Positions 51,741 through 63,960 of a stretch of 64,000 nucleotides of DNA are shown piece after piece. The stretch's first letter is position 1, and every line of letters starts with the position of its first letter. Origin of the DNA: Asparagopsis taxiformis (lineage: Eukaryota > Rhodophyta > Florideophyceae > Bonnemaisoniales > Bonnemaisoniaceae); contig JALQPE010002093.1 of assembly GCA_030407315.1 (NCBI GenBank), positions 36,052 through 100,051 of the forward strand. Reading direction: 5' to 3'. Under the pieces are notes generated by a model. It did not search any database. It was not told where the DNA came from and saw nothing but the letters and a program-made list of their open reading frames with translations. A program made the translations under genes and the position numbers.

Positions 51741-52663
51741 CTAGACTACATTAACAGAGAAAAGTTCATTTCCATTCATGATTGATAGTTGACATAGTTT
51801 CGCAACAGCATGAAAAACAACAGAGTGCTTCGATTTCGAGTGCCTGAACACATCGCTGGTTGCCTTGAAGGATTTTATCCTACCGTTAAGAGTTTCATGG
51901 CGAGCGCGTAACAAACTAGAAGTACGCAAGTCCTTCCCAGGAGCAATTGAAACGCATCTTTCGTCACTATAACCCCTATCAGCCAGGACAACTTCTCCTG
52001 GTAGAAGATGACTTTTCAAACAATCTCGGAAAATTTTCACATCAGGATGAGATCCGCATGGATAAGGGCCATTGACCCACACAATATGGCCCTTGGCAAT
52101 GCTTATTGCGATTTCATACCGCAGTCCTGGACCTTTGAACTTATGGCTATACCAAATTGGATTGAAAGTTGTAGGTTCTTGAATCCGACAATCTGTTCCA
52201 TCAACTGTCATGACGCAAGATGTATCACTTGGTGACACATCAGCAAACCTTTCTCCAATGTGAATCTTACAGAAATAACGAAGCTATGTTAGTTTGATTA
52301 AAAATAACGAGAACTATCAATCATGAAAGATGAACTTACCACATTCAAACTGGAGAGTGCTTCAATGCATATCCATGACCATTTCCGAAATGATTTCTCT
52401 GACACTCCAGCTACAGAACAACAAACAGTTTCTGTTCCATATGTCTTCAACAGTAGAAGACCGAAAAGCAGATGCTTAGGGAGAAATCCTTCAGGACAAT
52501 TAGACAAAATCATTCTCCATGCTTTTTCGCAGACAGTTGCACTTACACCGAAAAATGAAATAAACTGGCGATGTTGCAATATGCGAGATCCATGAGCAAT
52601 GGCTGACATTTCAGCTGCAATGGATTCAAAGTCCACAGTTTCAGCTCTGGATCGATGAGACAT
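51741..52663 (-). CDS. IS5/Harbinger-like DDE transposase with one intron
   Basis: Exon 1 is 52663-52340 (108 codons from the ATG), exon 2 is 52265-51741 (174 codons plus stop). The intron 52339-52266 (74 bp, phase 0) begins GTAAGTT, has a CTAAC branch-like motif and ends CTGTAAG. Splicing joins SSLNV to IHIGERFADV in the usual place of the family. Exon 1 has a helix-turn-helix (LLFGLLLLKTYGTE, GVSEKSFRKWSW). Exon 2 has VDGTDCRIQEPTTF (first Asp), YSHKFKGPGLRYEIAISI, NGPYPCGSHPDV, LADRGYSDE (second Asp) and RHETLNGRIKSFK (Glu). The ~282-residue product looks intact. Terminal repeats were not found. Confidence 0.8.
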
Positions 52664-52890
52664 CCTGGCAGTAGAGAGGAGATGAAGTATACTTTTCAGG
52701 AAGAATACGTTTTGGAAGAACAATGTTCTCTCCGATCGTGGCTATTAGTATTTATAGCAATCGATAAACAATACCGGATATAGATGCTATGAATCAGTCA
52801 ATTATCTCTGCGGACGAGAATAACAAACAGCTCATAGAAAGTTAGCAATGGAATAAAACAGAGGAGCGTTTGCACTGAAACGTTTCGGGG

Positions 52891-53552
52891 TGTAGTATAC
52901 GTGGCAATTCCGAAATTGCAAATATTTACGTTTTCCGCGGAATTCGAATTTCGCCGGATACGACCGGCGACAGCAATGAACGAACATTGCTGGCGCATGC
53001 GCGCGCGCAACCTGCACACGTGTGCAACGAACGTATTGGCAACGGCCAACGGACCAACGGGTCCCTACGTGTGACCCACAAGGTCCCTTCCCATTCGGGG
53101 ACGTTACGAGCAGTGTTTACACTGTAAAGCGATGCCATCGTGGCCATATAGGTATTGGCATCGTGCCGGGAGGGAAAGGGGACAAGACAACGATCGGGCA
53201 ACGGCTCTAGTCTACGACTGACTTCTACGTTTACGTTTACGTTTAGCCTAACGAGGCTTCGTCTCCGTCGAGCTGCGTACTCCCTACCCATCGCCGCACG
53301 TAAGGCTGATTGCGTGTAGTGCCTCCGGGCTTGGTCGAGAGCGCCTCCGGTGACGTACCACCTCGTGTGCTAACGTAATCCTCGCGTGGATTGTTGCGTC
53401 GTGACGCTCGTGTCTACTCGCTAACCACTCTACCTTCTACCGTTCTAACAATACAGTCAAACACCAGCGGGTGGACTGCTCGTTTCGTTTCGTAAGGACA
53501 GCGTGTCCACTGGCTCGTACCAGCTACTAGTCTAACGAACTATCGTTCCACA
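52891..53552 (+). repeat. 5' LTR
   Basis: 662 bp, TGTAGTATACG...TTCCACA. It is about 95% like the 3' LTR by eye. TGGTCTCTCG immediately after it (53554 on) is the candidate primer-binding site, since it starts TGG. Confidence 0.85.
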
Positions 53553-53651
53553 CTGGTCTCTCGACCTAGAAGTTGCTACGAGCATAACGACAACCAACGA
53601 GGTTGAGCTCTTTTACGTTAACGAAAAGCTACGTGCTACAGACGACGGTCT

Positions 53652-55620
53652 ATGAATTACGCTGTGTCGAATTCCAGCGCGTCGCCCAGGCAACCGTTGC
53701 CAACGTCAGCGGACGCCGAAGCCGACGTGGCCTTGTCAGCAGAAGCGATCTTCGCGACTGATCGATCTATCCCGCCGGATATCGAGGCGATCGGCCAGCT
53801 ACCACGTACGGTAAGCCCGTTTGAGTCCGTGAGCATGGACCCCGCAACGCGCGGTCAGCTCAACGAAGGGAACGTGACTCCCACGGCACTACGCGTAGTG
53901 TACGAAGACCTTCGAGGTCACATCGAAAGGGCGAGCGACGCGGCCGTCGACGAAGCCGTAAGGCAGAGACTCGGAGTCTCGGAGCGCGAAGCTCGTGCGT
54001 TACGTGAACGCTCAGCGACCCTCGAACGGGAAAACGAAGATTTACGAAACCGCCTCTCCGCCGTGGAGGGAAGACTCGATTCGTTTGTCGTAGTATTCAA
54101 CGAAATCGTCGCCGGACGTTCCGCTCCGCCGAGCGGAAGCGATCCGAATTACGAAGAAGGCTCGCGCGCCTATAACTCGCAATCCTCCCCGGCCGTTCCG
54201 GGAGGATACCCACGAACACCCGGTCCGACGACCCCGACCACGTACGGAAGGGGGGCGACAGTGCAACGAGCCATCGCCAACCCAACGAGACGCCACGAAG
54301 GCAATTACGTTTTAACGATACGCCAGACCACGCGCGGTCGGCGGACGCAGCACGAGCTGCGCAATTCGATACGAGAGCTCCCCCGCCACGTGAGACGTAC
54401 ATTCCGTGGCTGGGTACGTTCGGCACGACGGACACGCGAGTCCACGAAAACGAACGTGCCGACGCGGTACGCTTACCAGGGAACGCCCTCGGACCCGTTT
54501 GCCACGCGTTGGCAGAGCACACGACAATGCTCGACGCATTTGCGAACGTGGTATCGTACCGCATGTACCGACTTAACGATGTACGTGAACATCTCTACGT
54601 GAACGAGAGTCAAAGCGTACATAAGCTCAAACGTGAGCTGGAGGGGCTTTTCCCTACGTTAAAGCCGTTCTCCGGCCGGAATCCGATTACGTTACTCGGA
54701 TTCCTCGCCCAAATACGTGATGGGTTCAGCACACTCGGAGTGTGCGAGGGAGTGGCAGTACGTGCGCTGCACTTCTTCCTCGACGGGACGCCGACGGTTC
54801 TACGATTCCCAGTGTACGACTGGCGTGATCACGACTGATCCGACGAAGAGGTTCTCGTGGCCTCACGTAATCAACGCGTTGATCAAACGATACCTGCAAG
54901 ACGACGTGCTGCAGGAGGCCTACGAAAAGGTCACGATGATCACGCAGAGTCCTAACGAGGACGAGAATCAGTACGCTGATAGACTCGACACCGCCACGCG
55001 GGCGTGTAACTACGTGTTTACGGATCGACTCCTCGTTCACCACTACGTGCGTGGTTTGCTGCCCTCGACGCGGGCAGCCGTGACGGAACGACTCCGGTCA
55101 CTCCCCGAACGAGAGAGGAACGACCTCACCGTTGTGAGACGATTGGCGACGGCCGAAGGAACGACCTTCCGTGCACGTACGGCAGCTGTCGCGTCAGCCG
55201 CGAAACCGAAAGTGCGGTTTCCGGTGAAGCCTACGTTGGCTATTTCCGACCACGAGTCGAGGAAGTTCGCGGACTACGATGAGTCCGCGTACTTACGTAA
55301 CGAACGGGCTAGCGAGCCCAGTTACCACGATGGTAACCCGAACATCCCCGCGAGGGACGACGACGACGTGTCGCTCGCTGCGGTTCACGTTGCCGAGAAT
55401 TTGGAGGCGATCCTCTTCACGAACGGGCCGCCGCCCAACGATACGAAAACGGCAAACGAAAAGCCGGACGAGCTCGAAGCTCGATTGAACCGTCCATGCG
55501 AGGACGTGCCGAAGCTCACGAGCGAGCAGACGCAATTGGCGCACTCCGTAATCCCGAATGATTACTGGACGCTGTCGTGTTGGTCATGCCGCGAAGATGG
55601 CCACTCGACGTTTACGTGTC
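53652..55620 (+). pseudogene. gag of the chromovirus (frameshifted)
   Basis: It starts at the ATG at 53652. Residues ~75-150 form a coiled coil (SEREARALRERSATLERENEDLRNRL...). The capsid-like part continues in other frames at 54509-54838 and from 54830 on (HVINALIKRYLQDDVLQEAYEKV; ENQYADRLDTATRA; VHHYVRGLLPSTR, the retrotransposon-gag pattern). The nucleocapsid zinc knuckle CWSCREDGHSTFTC is at 55578-55619. Frame breaks near 54450 and 54830. Confidence 0.8.
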
Positions 55621-56449
55621 CGCGTCTGACGCCAGATCAACGGATCTTTTTCGCGTACAAGTACTACCTCTTCCACGTGAAGAGCAACCCACGTCAGGCT
55701 GAGTACTTCCGCCAACGAATGGCCAAGCGTCACCAGGAACGACCTGATGAGCGAGGGAACGGGACCCCGCGGAGGTACGGCACGCCGCCTACGATACTCC
55801 GAAACCCCAATCGTGACGGGGGAAGGCCCTTCGACAGGCGCCGCGGCGACTTTCGTAATGACCGACGTGACCCCCGCCCGTGGGCGAACGAACGAAATGG
55901 CCAGCGTAATGGCCGCAGCGGAGTCTACGTGACGACCTCCGCTGACGAAACACCACTCGAGGTGGAAACGAGTCACGATGACGAACGAGCTTCGTGGGCT
56001 CACGACGACGACGTGTCGAACGGCCCCGCGCCGGGAAAACGACCAGGCGATGTAGGTCACGAGCCACCCACATCGCCTGAACCCTTACGTAAAAGGGGGA
56101 CGACCGACGTCGATGATTGGTCCTCCGCAGGCTCACCGATGAACGAGAGTTACGTAAAGCTCACGGCCGCGAAGGCCAACTCGAGTCACACGACACCCGA
56201 CGTGGGGGAAGAAACGAAGTCCGACGGGACGAACGAACCTCACACGAAGAGGAAGCCTCGCAGACGAGCGAGACGCGCTACCCGGAAGCACGACGCTTCC
56301 GAGCGCGAGAAAGCCAAACACGCGGCTTATACGAAGCGTGTCGACGCAAAAGAAGCCATACGGGCTCACACGATGAAGCGACGAACCGCTAGCGAAGACG
56401 TAGACCGCGCGCCGGTCAGGACCGAACCGTTGGTCCTCGACGGGCATAC

Positions 56450-56900
56450 GTGCCTACTTGCGTCGAAGCATTATATCGTGTCCGGAACGATCGGACTAGA
56501 CCTCAACGTGATGAGGGCGATTACCATCGCGATGGATACGTGCAGCGGCTACAACTTGATACGAACAAGTTTACTACCCTACGACTGGGTCGACCGCTGT
56601 CTACGTGACGAAGAGCTACCGAAGCTCGGAGACGCCAACGGGCGACGTTTGCCTATCGAAGGCGCCATCCTGCTTCGTGTCAGGTTGGGGAACTCGCTGT
56701 TCCGCGTAAAATTCTTCGTAGCCAACACGCTGGCTGTTCCGTTATAATGGGCACGTCGTTCATGTCGAAGCATGTCGATGCTATACGCTGTCGAGCGCAG
56801 ACAATCGACCTCCATCGGGGGGATACGATACCCATTATCGCGGAGGGCGATACGACGACTCCGTACGAGGAGGGGGAAGAGACGAATCCAAACGTGGAAC
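56450..56900 (+). pseudogene. Retropepsin-like protease region with altered active site
   Basis: The Asp-protease motif reads MDTCSGYNLI (56531-56560) where D(T/S)G(A/S) is expected, so the catalytic-loop glycine is cysteine. The flap and second half follow (NGRRLPIEGAILLRV; FFVANTLAVPL), then a frame break at 56747 and a GTSFMSKHVDAI continuation. Between the zinc knuckle and here is a long Arg/Asp-rich low-complexity spacer. Confidence 0.65.
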
Positions 56901-57499
56901 ACCCGAAACGCCGCGAGCGTAACGCGGCCTCGAATAGGCCGAGCCGAACGTTCTCGGTTCGCCTGACGAAGTACACGCGTGTACCGGCGATGTCGCAACG
57001 GACCGTCAACGTGACGACGGATGCGACCGGACTCGTGTTCCTCGAACCGAAAGCGTCGGTGCAATTCCGGCATGGGCTGCGCATAGCCAACGGAGTGGTC
57101 GACGTAGGACCGAGAGAGACGTTCTCTATTATCGTGTCGAACTTCACGAAGAAGGACCGCGAATTGCCGAAAGGCGCGACGATTGCGTACGCGGTACGCT
57201 CCCCGTTGGGAATCGTCCCACTCAAGCGTGAGGGCGGCGAAGCCCTCGCGAAGGTTTTGAACCTACCGCTAGTCGACGCGACGACGCGGACAATACGAAC
57301 GGGTTGGGCGACGCAAACGCCAGACCCGTTGGTCAACGAAAAGGGGAACGACCCCGCCACGGATTGGCAGTCGACAATCGATTTGTCGCACCTCGACGAC
57401 GAGGATTTACGAAAGCGCATCAACGAGATGCTAGCTACACATTCGTCAATGTGGACGAGCGGACGCCTCGGCGAAATCAATGCTACGGAGCATCGAATC

Positions 57500-58790
57500 G
57501 AACTCGAACCGGGCACGCGGCCCATACGTTCAATGCCCTATCGTCAGGGTCCGGCTCTACGTACGATAGCCGAGGAGCAGATCACGAAGATGCTCAACGA
57601 AGGGGTTATCGAACCCGCGTCCAGCGAATGGGCGTCACCAATCGTGTTGGTGCCGAAGAAGGACGGATCCTTACGTTTCTGTGTCGACTACAGGCGTTTG
57701 AACGCGAAAACGATCGCTGATTCGTACCCGCTTCCTCGTATGGAAGACTGCCTCGATTCGTTGGGCGACGCCGCCATCTTCACGACACTCGATTGTAACG
57801 CCGGTTACTGGCAAGTGCCCGTCTCCGCCGAGGACCGTGATAAGACAACGTTTACGTCTTTCATGGGAACGTATCGCTACGTGCGAATGCCATTCGGGCT
57901 ACGAAATGCCCCCGCTACGTTTCAGCGGACGTTGGACATCATCCTCTCCGGAGTACGTTGGCAATCGTGCCTGGTTACTTAGACGACGTAATCGTCTTTT
58001 CGAAAGACCTCGAGTCTCACCTGGGTCACGTTGACCAGGTGCTTTCCCTGCTACGCGCAGCGGGAGTAACGTTAAAGCTCACGAAGTGCTCGTTCTTTCA
58101 ACCACGAGTTGACTACCTGGGGCACGTGATTACCCCAGGGAAGCTGCACGTCGCAGCACGGAACAAGGAAGCCTTTCGTACGGCTACGTTCCCACGCGAC
58201 AAGACGCAATGTCGATCGTTTTTGGGCGCGGCCAACGTTTACCGCCGTTTCGTAAAGGCGTATGCCGAGATCGCTCGGCCACTCAACACGATGTTGAAGA
58301 AGGACGCTTCCCCCGATTGGACGAATCCAACTAACGCGCAAACGAATGCGTTCGAAACGTTGAAGACAATACTGGTGTCGCCACCAGTATTGCACCTTCC
58401 GAAGGCGGGACGTCCGTTCATGATCGATACCGACGCGTCGGCGTATCAGCTGGGAGCTACGTTGCTCCAGCAGCAGAACGAAGACAAGCCCAACGAATGG
58501 GTGCCGATTGGGTACTGGTCGAAGACCCTCTAACGAAACCGAACGTGGTTACTCGGCGACGGAGCGCGAGTGTTACTCCGTCGTCTGGGCGATAACGTCG
58601 CTCCGACCCTACGTAGAGGGTCAGCGATTTACCGTACGTACGGATCACGAAGCCTTACGTTGGCTGATGACGTTGACGGACGCGTCCGGACGACTACTAC
58701 GATGGAGGCTACGCGTTGCCGAATTCGATTTCGAAGTTACGTACAGGCCTGGGCGCGTGCACCAGGTACCTGACGCTTTATCACGTGTGA
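57500..58790 (+). pseudogene. Reverse transcriptase and RNase H
   Basis: The RT runs from GTRPIRSMPYRQGP through WASPIVLVPKKDGSLRFCVDYR, FTTLDCNAGYWQVPV, and YVRMPFGLRNAPATFQR to the catalytic YLDDVIVFS (57976 on), which sits one frame away from the upstream part. The thumb follows (LTKCSFF, VDYLGHVI, FLGAANVYRRF). The RNase H part begins PFMIDTDASAYQLGATLLQQ and, after a break near 58533, continues ERGYSATERECYSVVWAI, RTDHEALRWL and RLLRWRLRVAEF. Two frame breaks. Confidence 0.85.
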
Positions 58791-59099
58791 TATCTACGTA
58801 TGACGACGGTCGACCCGTCGACGATGACGTACCATCGTACGGGGACGCGGTCCTCGTGACGACTCGCAGTCGGCGACAACCCACACGAAATGGGCAAGGA
58901 CGAACGACGTCCGTACGTAAAAAGGCAACGAATGCCAGGGGTCACGACGACCCGTCGAACGAGACTCGTGATGAACGAACATCAGCCACGACGGCTGGCC
59001 ACGGAGGCTTCGAGTTCAACCGCGACGCGACGCTCGATGACGTTCTCGACGAGGAACCGGATTTCCTCGACGAACAGCGCGCTGCTGAAGACGATTCGG

Positions 59100-60590
59100 C
59101 ACGCGTGCCACCAGCTGACGTTCAGCTTCCCATTACGAGGGACGAGCTTATCGAAGCTCAACGCGAGGACGCGTTCTGTCAAACGATACTGACACGACAG
59201 TCCGAGACGCAGGACGCTGCATTCTTCGAAGGCCACGATGGCCTACTCCGACGCCGGAACCCTCACGACGAGGAACGTACACAAATCGTTGTGCCGGCTT
59301 CGTTACGGCCGCGGCTGCTGGAGTTAACGCACCACCACGTCCTCGCTGGACATCCCGGACAAACGCGTATGTACTATACCCTACGGAGGACGTACTACTG
59401 GCCCGCGATGGCCGCCGACATCCACGCAACGGTACGAAACTGCGTTGGATGTGCGAAGAACCGCGTGAAGCTTCGCAAACGGACGAACCCGTTACGTTTT
59501 ATTTCCGGCTACGGAGCCGCTTGCGAGACCTATGTATCGACATACTAGGTCCGCTTACGAAGACCACGCGTGGTAACCGATTTATCCTCGTGATAACGGA
59601 CCGCTTCACGAAGCTGACTAGAGTCGTACCTCTACGTAATATCGATTCCGCCAACGTGGCGAGCGCGTTCGTCAACGCGTGGGTCTTCTCGTATGGACCC
59701 CCACGGACGCTCATAAGCGATAACGGAAAGCAGTTCGCTGCTAAGTTCTTCCAGCGCGTCTGCAACGAGAATTGGCGTAACGAACGTCTTTACGTCGACG
59801 TACCACCCCCAAACGAACGGGCAGGTGGAGCGCTACAACAGGACGATCCTGGCGATGCTGCGCAATTACGTGAACGAAAACCAGAACGACTGGGATCGAT
59901 ACGCATCGGCGTTAACGTTTGCGTACAACACGCATGTGCATTCGAGCACGGGCACGACGCCCTTCGATTTGATTCTCACGAATCCACCGCCACCGCTTGG
60001 CGCTACACACGTCGGTAACGAACCGCGAACTACCCGACGGGGGAGGGCGAGCCACTTACGTGCGTGAGCTCGCCACAACGATGGATAACGCGTATCGAAC
60101 GCTGAAGGCCGCGCAGGCACGTTATAAACGAAATTTCGACAAACGAGTCCGTGTCTCGAATCGAAACATCCGCGCGGGAGAATACGTATTCATCGACCCG
60201 ACGGACGGGACCACGAAGGGCACGAAGCTCGGCAACCACGCGTTGGGACCGTTCCGCGTACTACGTAACGACGTACGAACGTTCGTCATCCAACGAGGAG
60301 ACGTAGTTGAACGTGTCAACTCGGACCGCGTTGCGTACGCGCCAACGCCGGCGAACGCGCCCCCGCCGGAGCCATACGATGCCACCGAGGCAGACCTCGA
60401 CAAGAACCGCGACGGTCCGGCGTATGTAGTAGACGACCTACTCAACCACCGCGTGAACGAGGACGGAACGTTAGACTTCCTCGTGAAGTGGGTCGGGTAT
60501 CGTAACCCTACGTGGGAGCCCCGCCGGAACGTATCTGAAGAGAGCGTCTCTCGATACTTCGCACGCGTGCGACGAGCAACAACGTGAAAG
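59100..60590 (+). pseudogene. Integrase with C-terminal chromodomain
   Basis: HHCC zinc domain: HHHVLAGHPGQTRMYYTLRRTYYW...CVGC (59330-59457). The core has its first catalytic Asp in LCIDILGPLTK, the second in LISDNGKQF, and a Glu in the GQVERYNRT position (another frame, near 59828). The C-terminal GPFRVL region follows. The last ~50 codons (60420-60575) are a chromodomain: AYVVDDLLNHRV...LDFLVKWVGYRNPTWEPRRNV, including the aromatic-cage Trp and Tyr positions. Chromodomains direct integration to marked chromatin. Four frame breaks in 600 bp. Confidence 0.85.
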
Positions 60591-63302
60591 GCCACGACGG
60601 CCCCCGAAAACGCACACGAGCGTCGGGTTAAGCGCACGCGTGCGCGACGTTGCACGATGCAACAAACGAAGGCGACGAGCCGCACGAACGAGAAGCGAAG
60701 GCACAACGAGTGGCCGGGACGTCCACCCTTGCGTTGGGGGGGGCGCGATGCGTGCTAGAGCCGTCGCTCTTTTCGTTTTCGACACCATACGTTGGTGGAG
60801 GCACGAGCGCCAACGAAAGATTGGACGACGAGTCCACGCGCGGACGATTCACACGATGTGAAGAGCCACGACTGGCTCGACAGTGTTGACCGTCCCACGG
60901 GCAAAGGTGACGACACCACGGGCCACGGACGGACAACACGTCAGATTTTTCGCGCGAAAAATATACTTGGGCCAGCGGGCCATGGGCGCACGGTACGAAA
61001 CATCGGGCCGATTACAGTGCGCTAATCCGGCCAAATCTCGGGACACGCGTGCCCCGAAAATTTCGTAATTTTGGCATGTCACGTGAGCCATCGTACGTCC
61101 CCGTGGACAGCCGCTGACAACGAGTCGCATCGACCAACAGGGTCAACGCCAAACAGCTCGCGAGCTAACGGCAACGTGACGCCGGAAGGCGGAGAAACGA
61201 CGTAGGACGGACGCGTCCCCAACGAAGATGGCAACGGCCTCATTACGAAACTTCCGCACGAAGCGGAACGAAGCTATACGTTAGCCGACGAATTAGACCA
61301 ACGGGTCTCAGCGCACGAAGCGCGCGAGTGAAGCGTGCGAACGACGAGCCAACGAGGCCGCGACGACGGACGGCGAACCGAATCGCCATCGTGAGGCACG
61401 ACGCCGAACACGGTAGCCACGTACGGCAACCACGGACGCGACACAACGGTGTCCTGCCACGCGGGCATAGCGAATGACGCGCGAAAGCGAAAAGCCCGCC
61501 GGCTAGTCGAGACGCACGAGCAAACCCGAAAGGGGTTGACCACGTACGGTCACGAAGGCTAAGACGCGCACGTCCGCATCGCAAAACGAGAAGCTAACGA
61601 GCTTAGACCCCGTTCGAATTCGAAGGCGCGCGCGGCACCGGCCACGTCGGCCAGGATACGAGCGCGTACGCGGACGTCGCTAACGATAACGACGCACGCC
61701 AACGGGCCGAACGTACGAAACGAAATACGAATACGCAACGGCGTACAAGCTGGTAGCCAACGTAAACGGCACAGCTGAAGGCAACGTCTGCCGACGAACC
61801 TGGCTCACGTAACAGCCTCAAACGCCCGCGGGCGTGCGAAACGACTTCGTCAATCGCGTCCCCGTCGGGTTCGCAAGTCGAATAAACTAAATTACGCAAC
61901 GGCGTAGAGGGCGAGCATTACGTATGCCCAAGTGCACGTCGCACCACATAACGGATGAGCTAACGAAACGCTCCTCGGACGCCGCGGCGAACGACGCCAC
62001 CACGCGAAGCGGACTAGCGCAACGGTTGCGCCACCGGCTAACGTGAAGCCGCGGGAACGTAAAGCGCGACGGCGCTAACGGTGTTAACGGCTATACGAAA
62101 AGCCAAGCCCGCCGGCAAAGACGTTGTGAACGGAACTGCGACGCACCACGACGCCCGCCGCGTACACGCAACGGCGTGAAACGTCAAGCCAACTCACGCG
62201 CGAGTCGGCCTGACGTTTGGCGAATTTTCCGTCCAGCTCATCGGAGCAAATTAAATTGGCACCGACGTGCTACGTGCCAAAGAGCTCGAATGCTCAACGG
62301 AATTCGACACCCGACGGGGTTATCCGCACGAGGAACGACGGCGGAAACGAATTCCGAGATAGTTACAAAATGATAACGCCACTGGCCAACGTGAAGCCGC
62401 GGAACGTGAAGCGCGACGGCGCTAATGACGTCAATGGCTATACGAAAAGCCAAGCCCGCCGGCCACCACGTCGTCAGCGAAACCGCAACGTACTGCGACG
62501 AATTGCTGCGTACACGCCACGGCGTAGAACGTCAAACCGACTCACGTGCGAGTCGGTCTGACGTTCGATGAAATTTTCACCTAGCTCATCGGAGCAAATT
62601 AAAATTGCACCGACGTGCTACGCGCTAAAGAGCTCGAATGCTCAACGGAATTTGACACCCGACGGGTTATCCGGACGAGAAACGACGGCGGAAACGATTT
62701 CTGTTTAGTTACTAAATGATACGCACGCCAACGGGCTCTACGGTCGAGGTTAACGTACCACTCGCAGTGAAAAGCCGCCGCTACGCGCCGCCGCTTTGCC
62801 GAATATCGCGTGTGTTAGAACCTGCCAACGGGCACGCGCCGCCGCGAACTCGAAGCACGGGCTACGTAAGCCTTACGACACCCGACGGGGTAGACGCCAC
62901 AACAAAAAAAATTGTGGGGAGGGGCTTAACACTAACCCCTCCCCCGCTGCAGACGACCTGCCAACACGTATTACGAAGCTCAACGGAGCCATGCGATTAC
63001 GCAAAGAAACAAACGAAGGTTTACGAAGCAGCTCGATGCTAAAAGCCTACGAGGCCTACGACTAACCACGGAACGATGCCAACGGGCGGGCCGCGATGAT
63101 TACGAAAGAGCCGGAGCGCACGCGCGCGCTCCGGCGCCGTGGCGATTCGATCAGCCAACCGGGCCGCGTACGTTTTAAACGAGATTTTTCGGGACAACTG
63201 CCACGTCCGCAGTTGTACCCGAAAAGGCGCCACGGCCCCGTGTCTCAGGCGCGTCCTGAGGGCCTCGCGTGGCCGGGACGTCCACGTGTGGGGGTGGGGC
63301 TG
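60588..63302. other. Long noncoding 3' region of the chromovirus
   Basis: About 2.7 kb between the chromodomain stop and the 3' LTR with no convincing gene on either strand; the ORFs are Arg/Ala-rich by-products of CpG content. It holds a two-copy repeat (62038-62715) and ends in a purine-rich tract GTGGGGGTGGGG (63288-63299) that is the likely polypurine primer. Confidence 0.6.
62038..62715. repeat. Direct duplication of about 350 bp
   Basis: AACGTGAAGCCGCGG, GCTATACGAAAAGCCAAGCC, CTCATCGGAGCAAATTAAA and GAGCTCGAATGCTCAACGG all recur at an offset of about 350 bp (62038-62385 and 62388-62715), with scattered substitutions and small indels. Confidence 0.8.
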
Positions 63303-63960
63303 TGTAGTATACGTGGCAATTCCGAAATTGCAAATATTTACGTTTTTCCGCGGAATTCGAATCTCGGCGGACACGACCGGCGACAGCAATGCACGAACAT
63401 TGCTGGCGCATGCGCGCGCGCAACCGGCACACGTGTGCAACGAACGTACTGGCAACGGCCAACGGACCAACGGGTCCCTACGTGTGACCCACAAGGTCCT
63501 TTCCCATTCGGGGACGTTACGACAGTGTTTACACTGTAAGCGATGCCATCGTGGCCATATAGGTATTGGCATCGTGCCGGGAGGGAAAGGGGACAAGACA
63601 ACGATCGAGCAACGGCTCTAGTCTACGACTGACTTCTACGTTTTACGTTTACGTTTCTGCCTAACGAGGCTTCGTCTCCGTCGAGCTGCGTACTCCCTAC
63701 CCATCGCCGCACGTAAGGCTGATTGCGTGTAGTGCCTCCGGGCTTGGTTAGAGCGCCTCCGGTGACGTACCACCTCGTTTGCTAACGTAATCCTCGCGTG
63801 GATTTGTTGCGTCGTGACGCTCGTGTCTACTCGCTAACCACTCTACCTTCTACCGTTCTAACAATACAGTCAAACACCAGCGGTGGACTGCTCGTTTCGT
63901 TTCGTAAGGACAGCGTGTCCGTAGCTCGTACCAGCTATCTAGAACTAACGTTGTTCCACA
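63303..63960 (+). repeat. 3' LTR
   Basis: 658 bp copy of 52891-53552. Differences are mostly single bases and 1-3 base indels. The element ends at TTCCACA; the last 40 bases of the window are flanking DNA. Confidence 0.85.

Larger units (their letters stand above)
52891..63960 (+). mobile_element. Ty3/gypsy chromovirus LTR retrotransposon, full length, frameshifted
   Basis: Direct LTRs 52891-53552 and 63303-63960 enclose gag, protease, RT/RNase H, integrase and a chromodomain in the Ty3 order. At least eight frame breaks (about 54.45, 54.83, 56.75, 57.97, 58.53, 59.5 twice, 59.77 and 60.04 kb) make it defective. Flanking bases (CGGGG left, ATAAG right) do not form a target-site duplication. 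Composition is CpG-rich (ACG and CGT abundant), unlike the AT-rich flanks. Confidence 0.9.

Noticed and set aside
53022..53210. ORFs inside the LTRs (also 63139-63621)
   Set aside because: They lie in LTR sequence, differ between the two LTRs through indels and show no protein features.
60122..60939. Minus-strand ORFs over and beyond the integrase/chromodomain end
   Set aside because: Arg/Ser-rich shadows of the CpG-rich chromovirus; the plus-strand frames carry the real domains.
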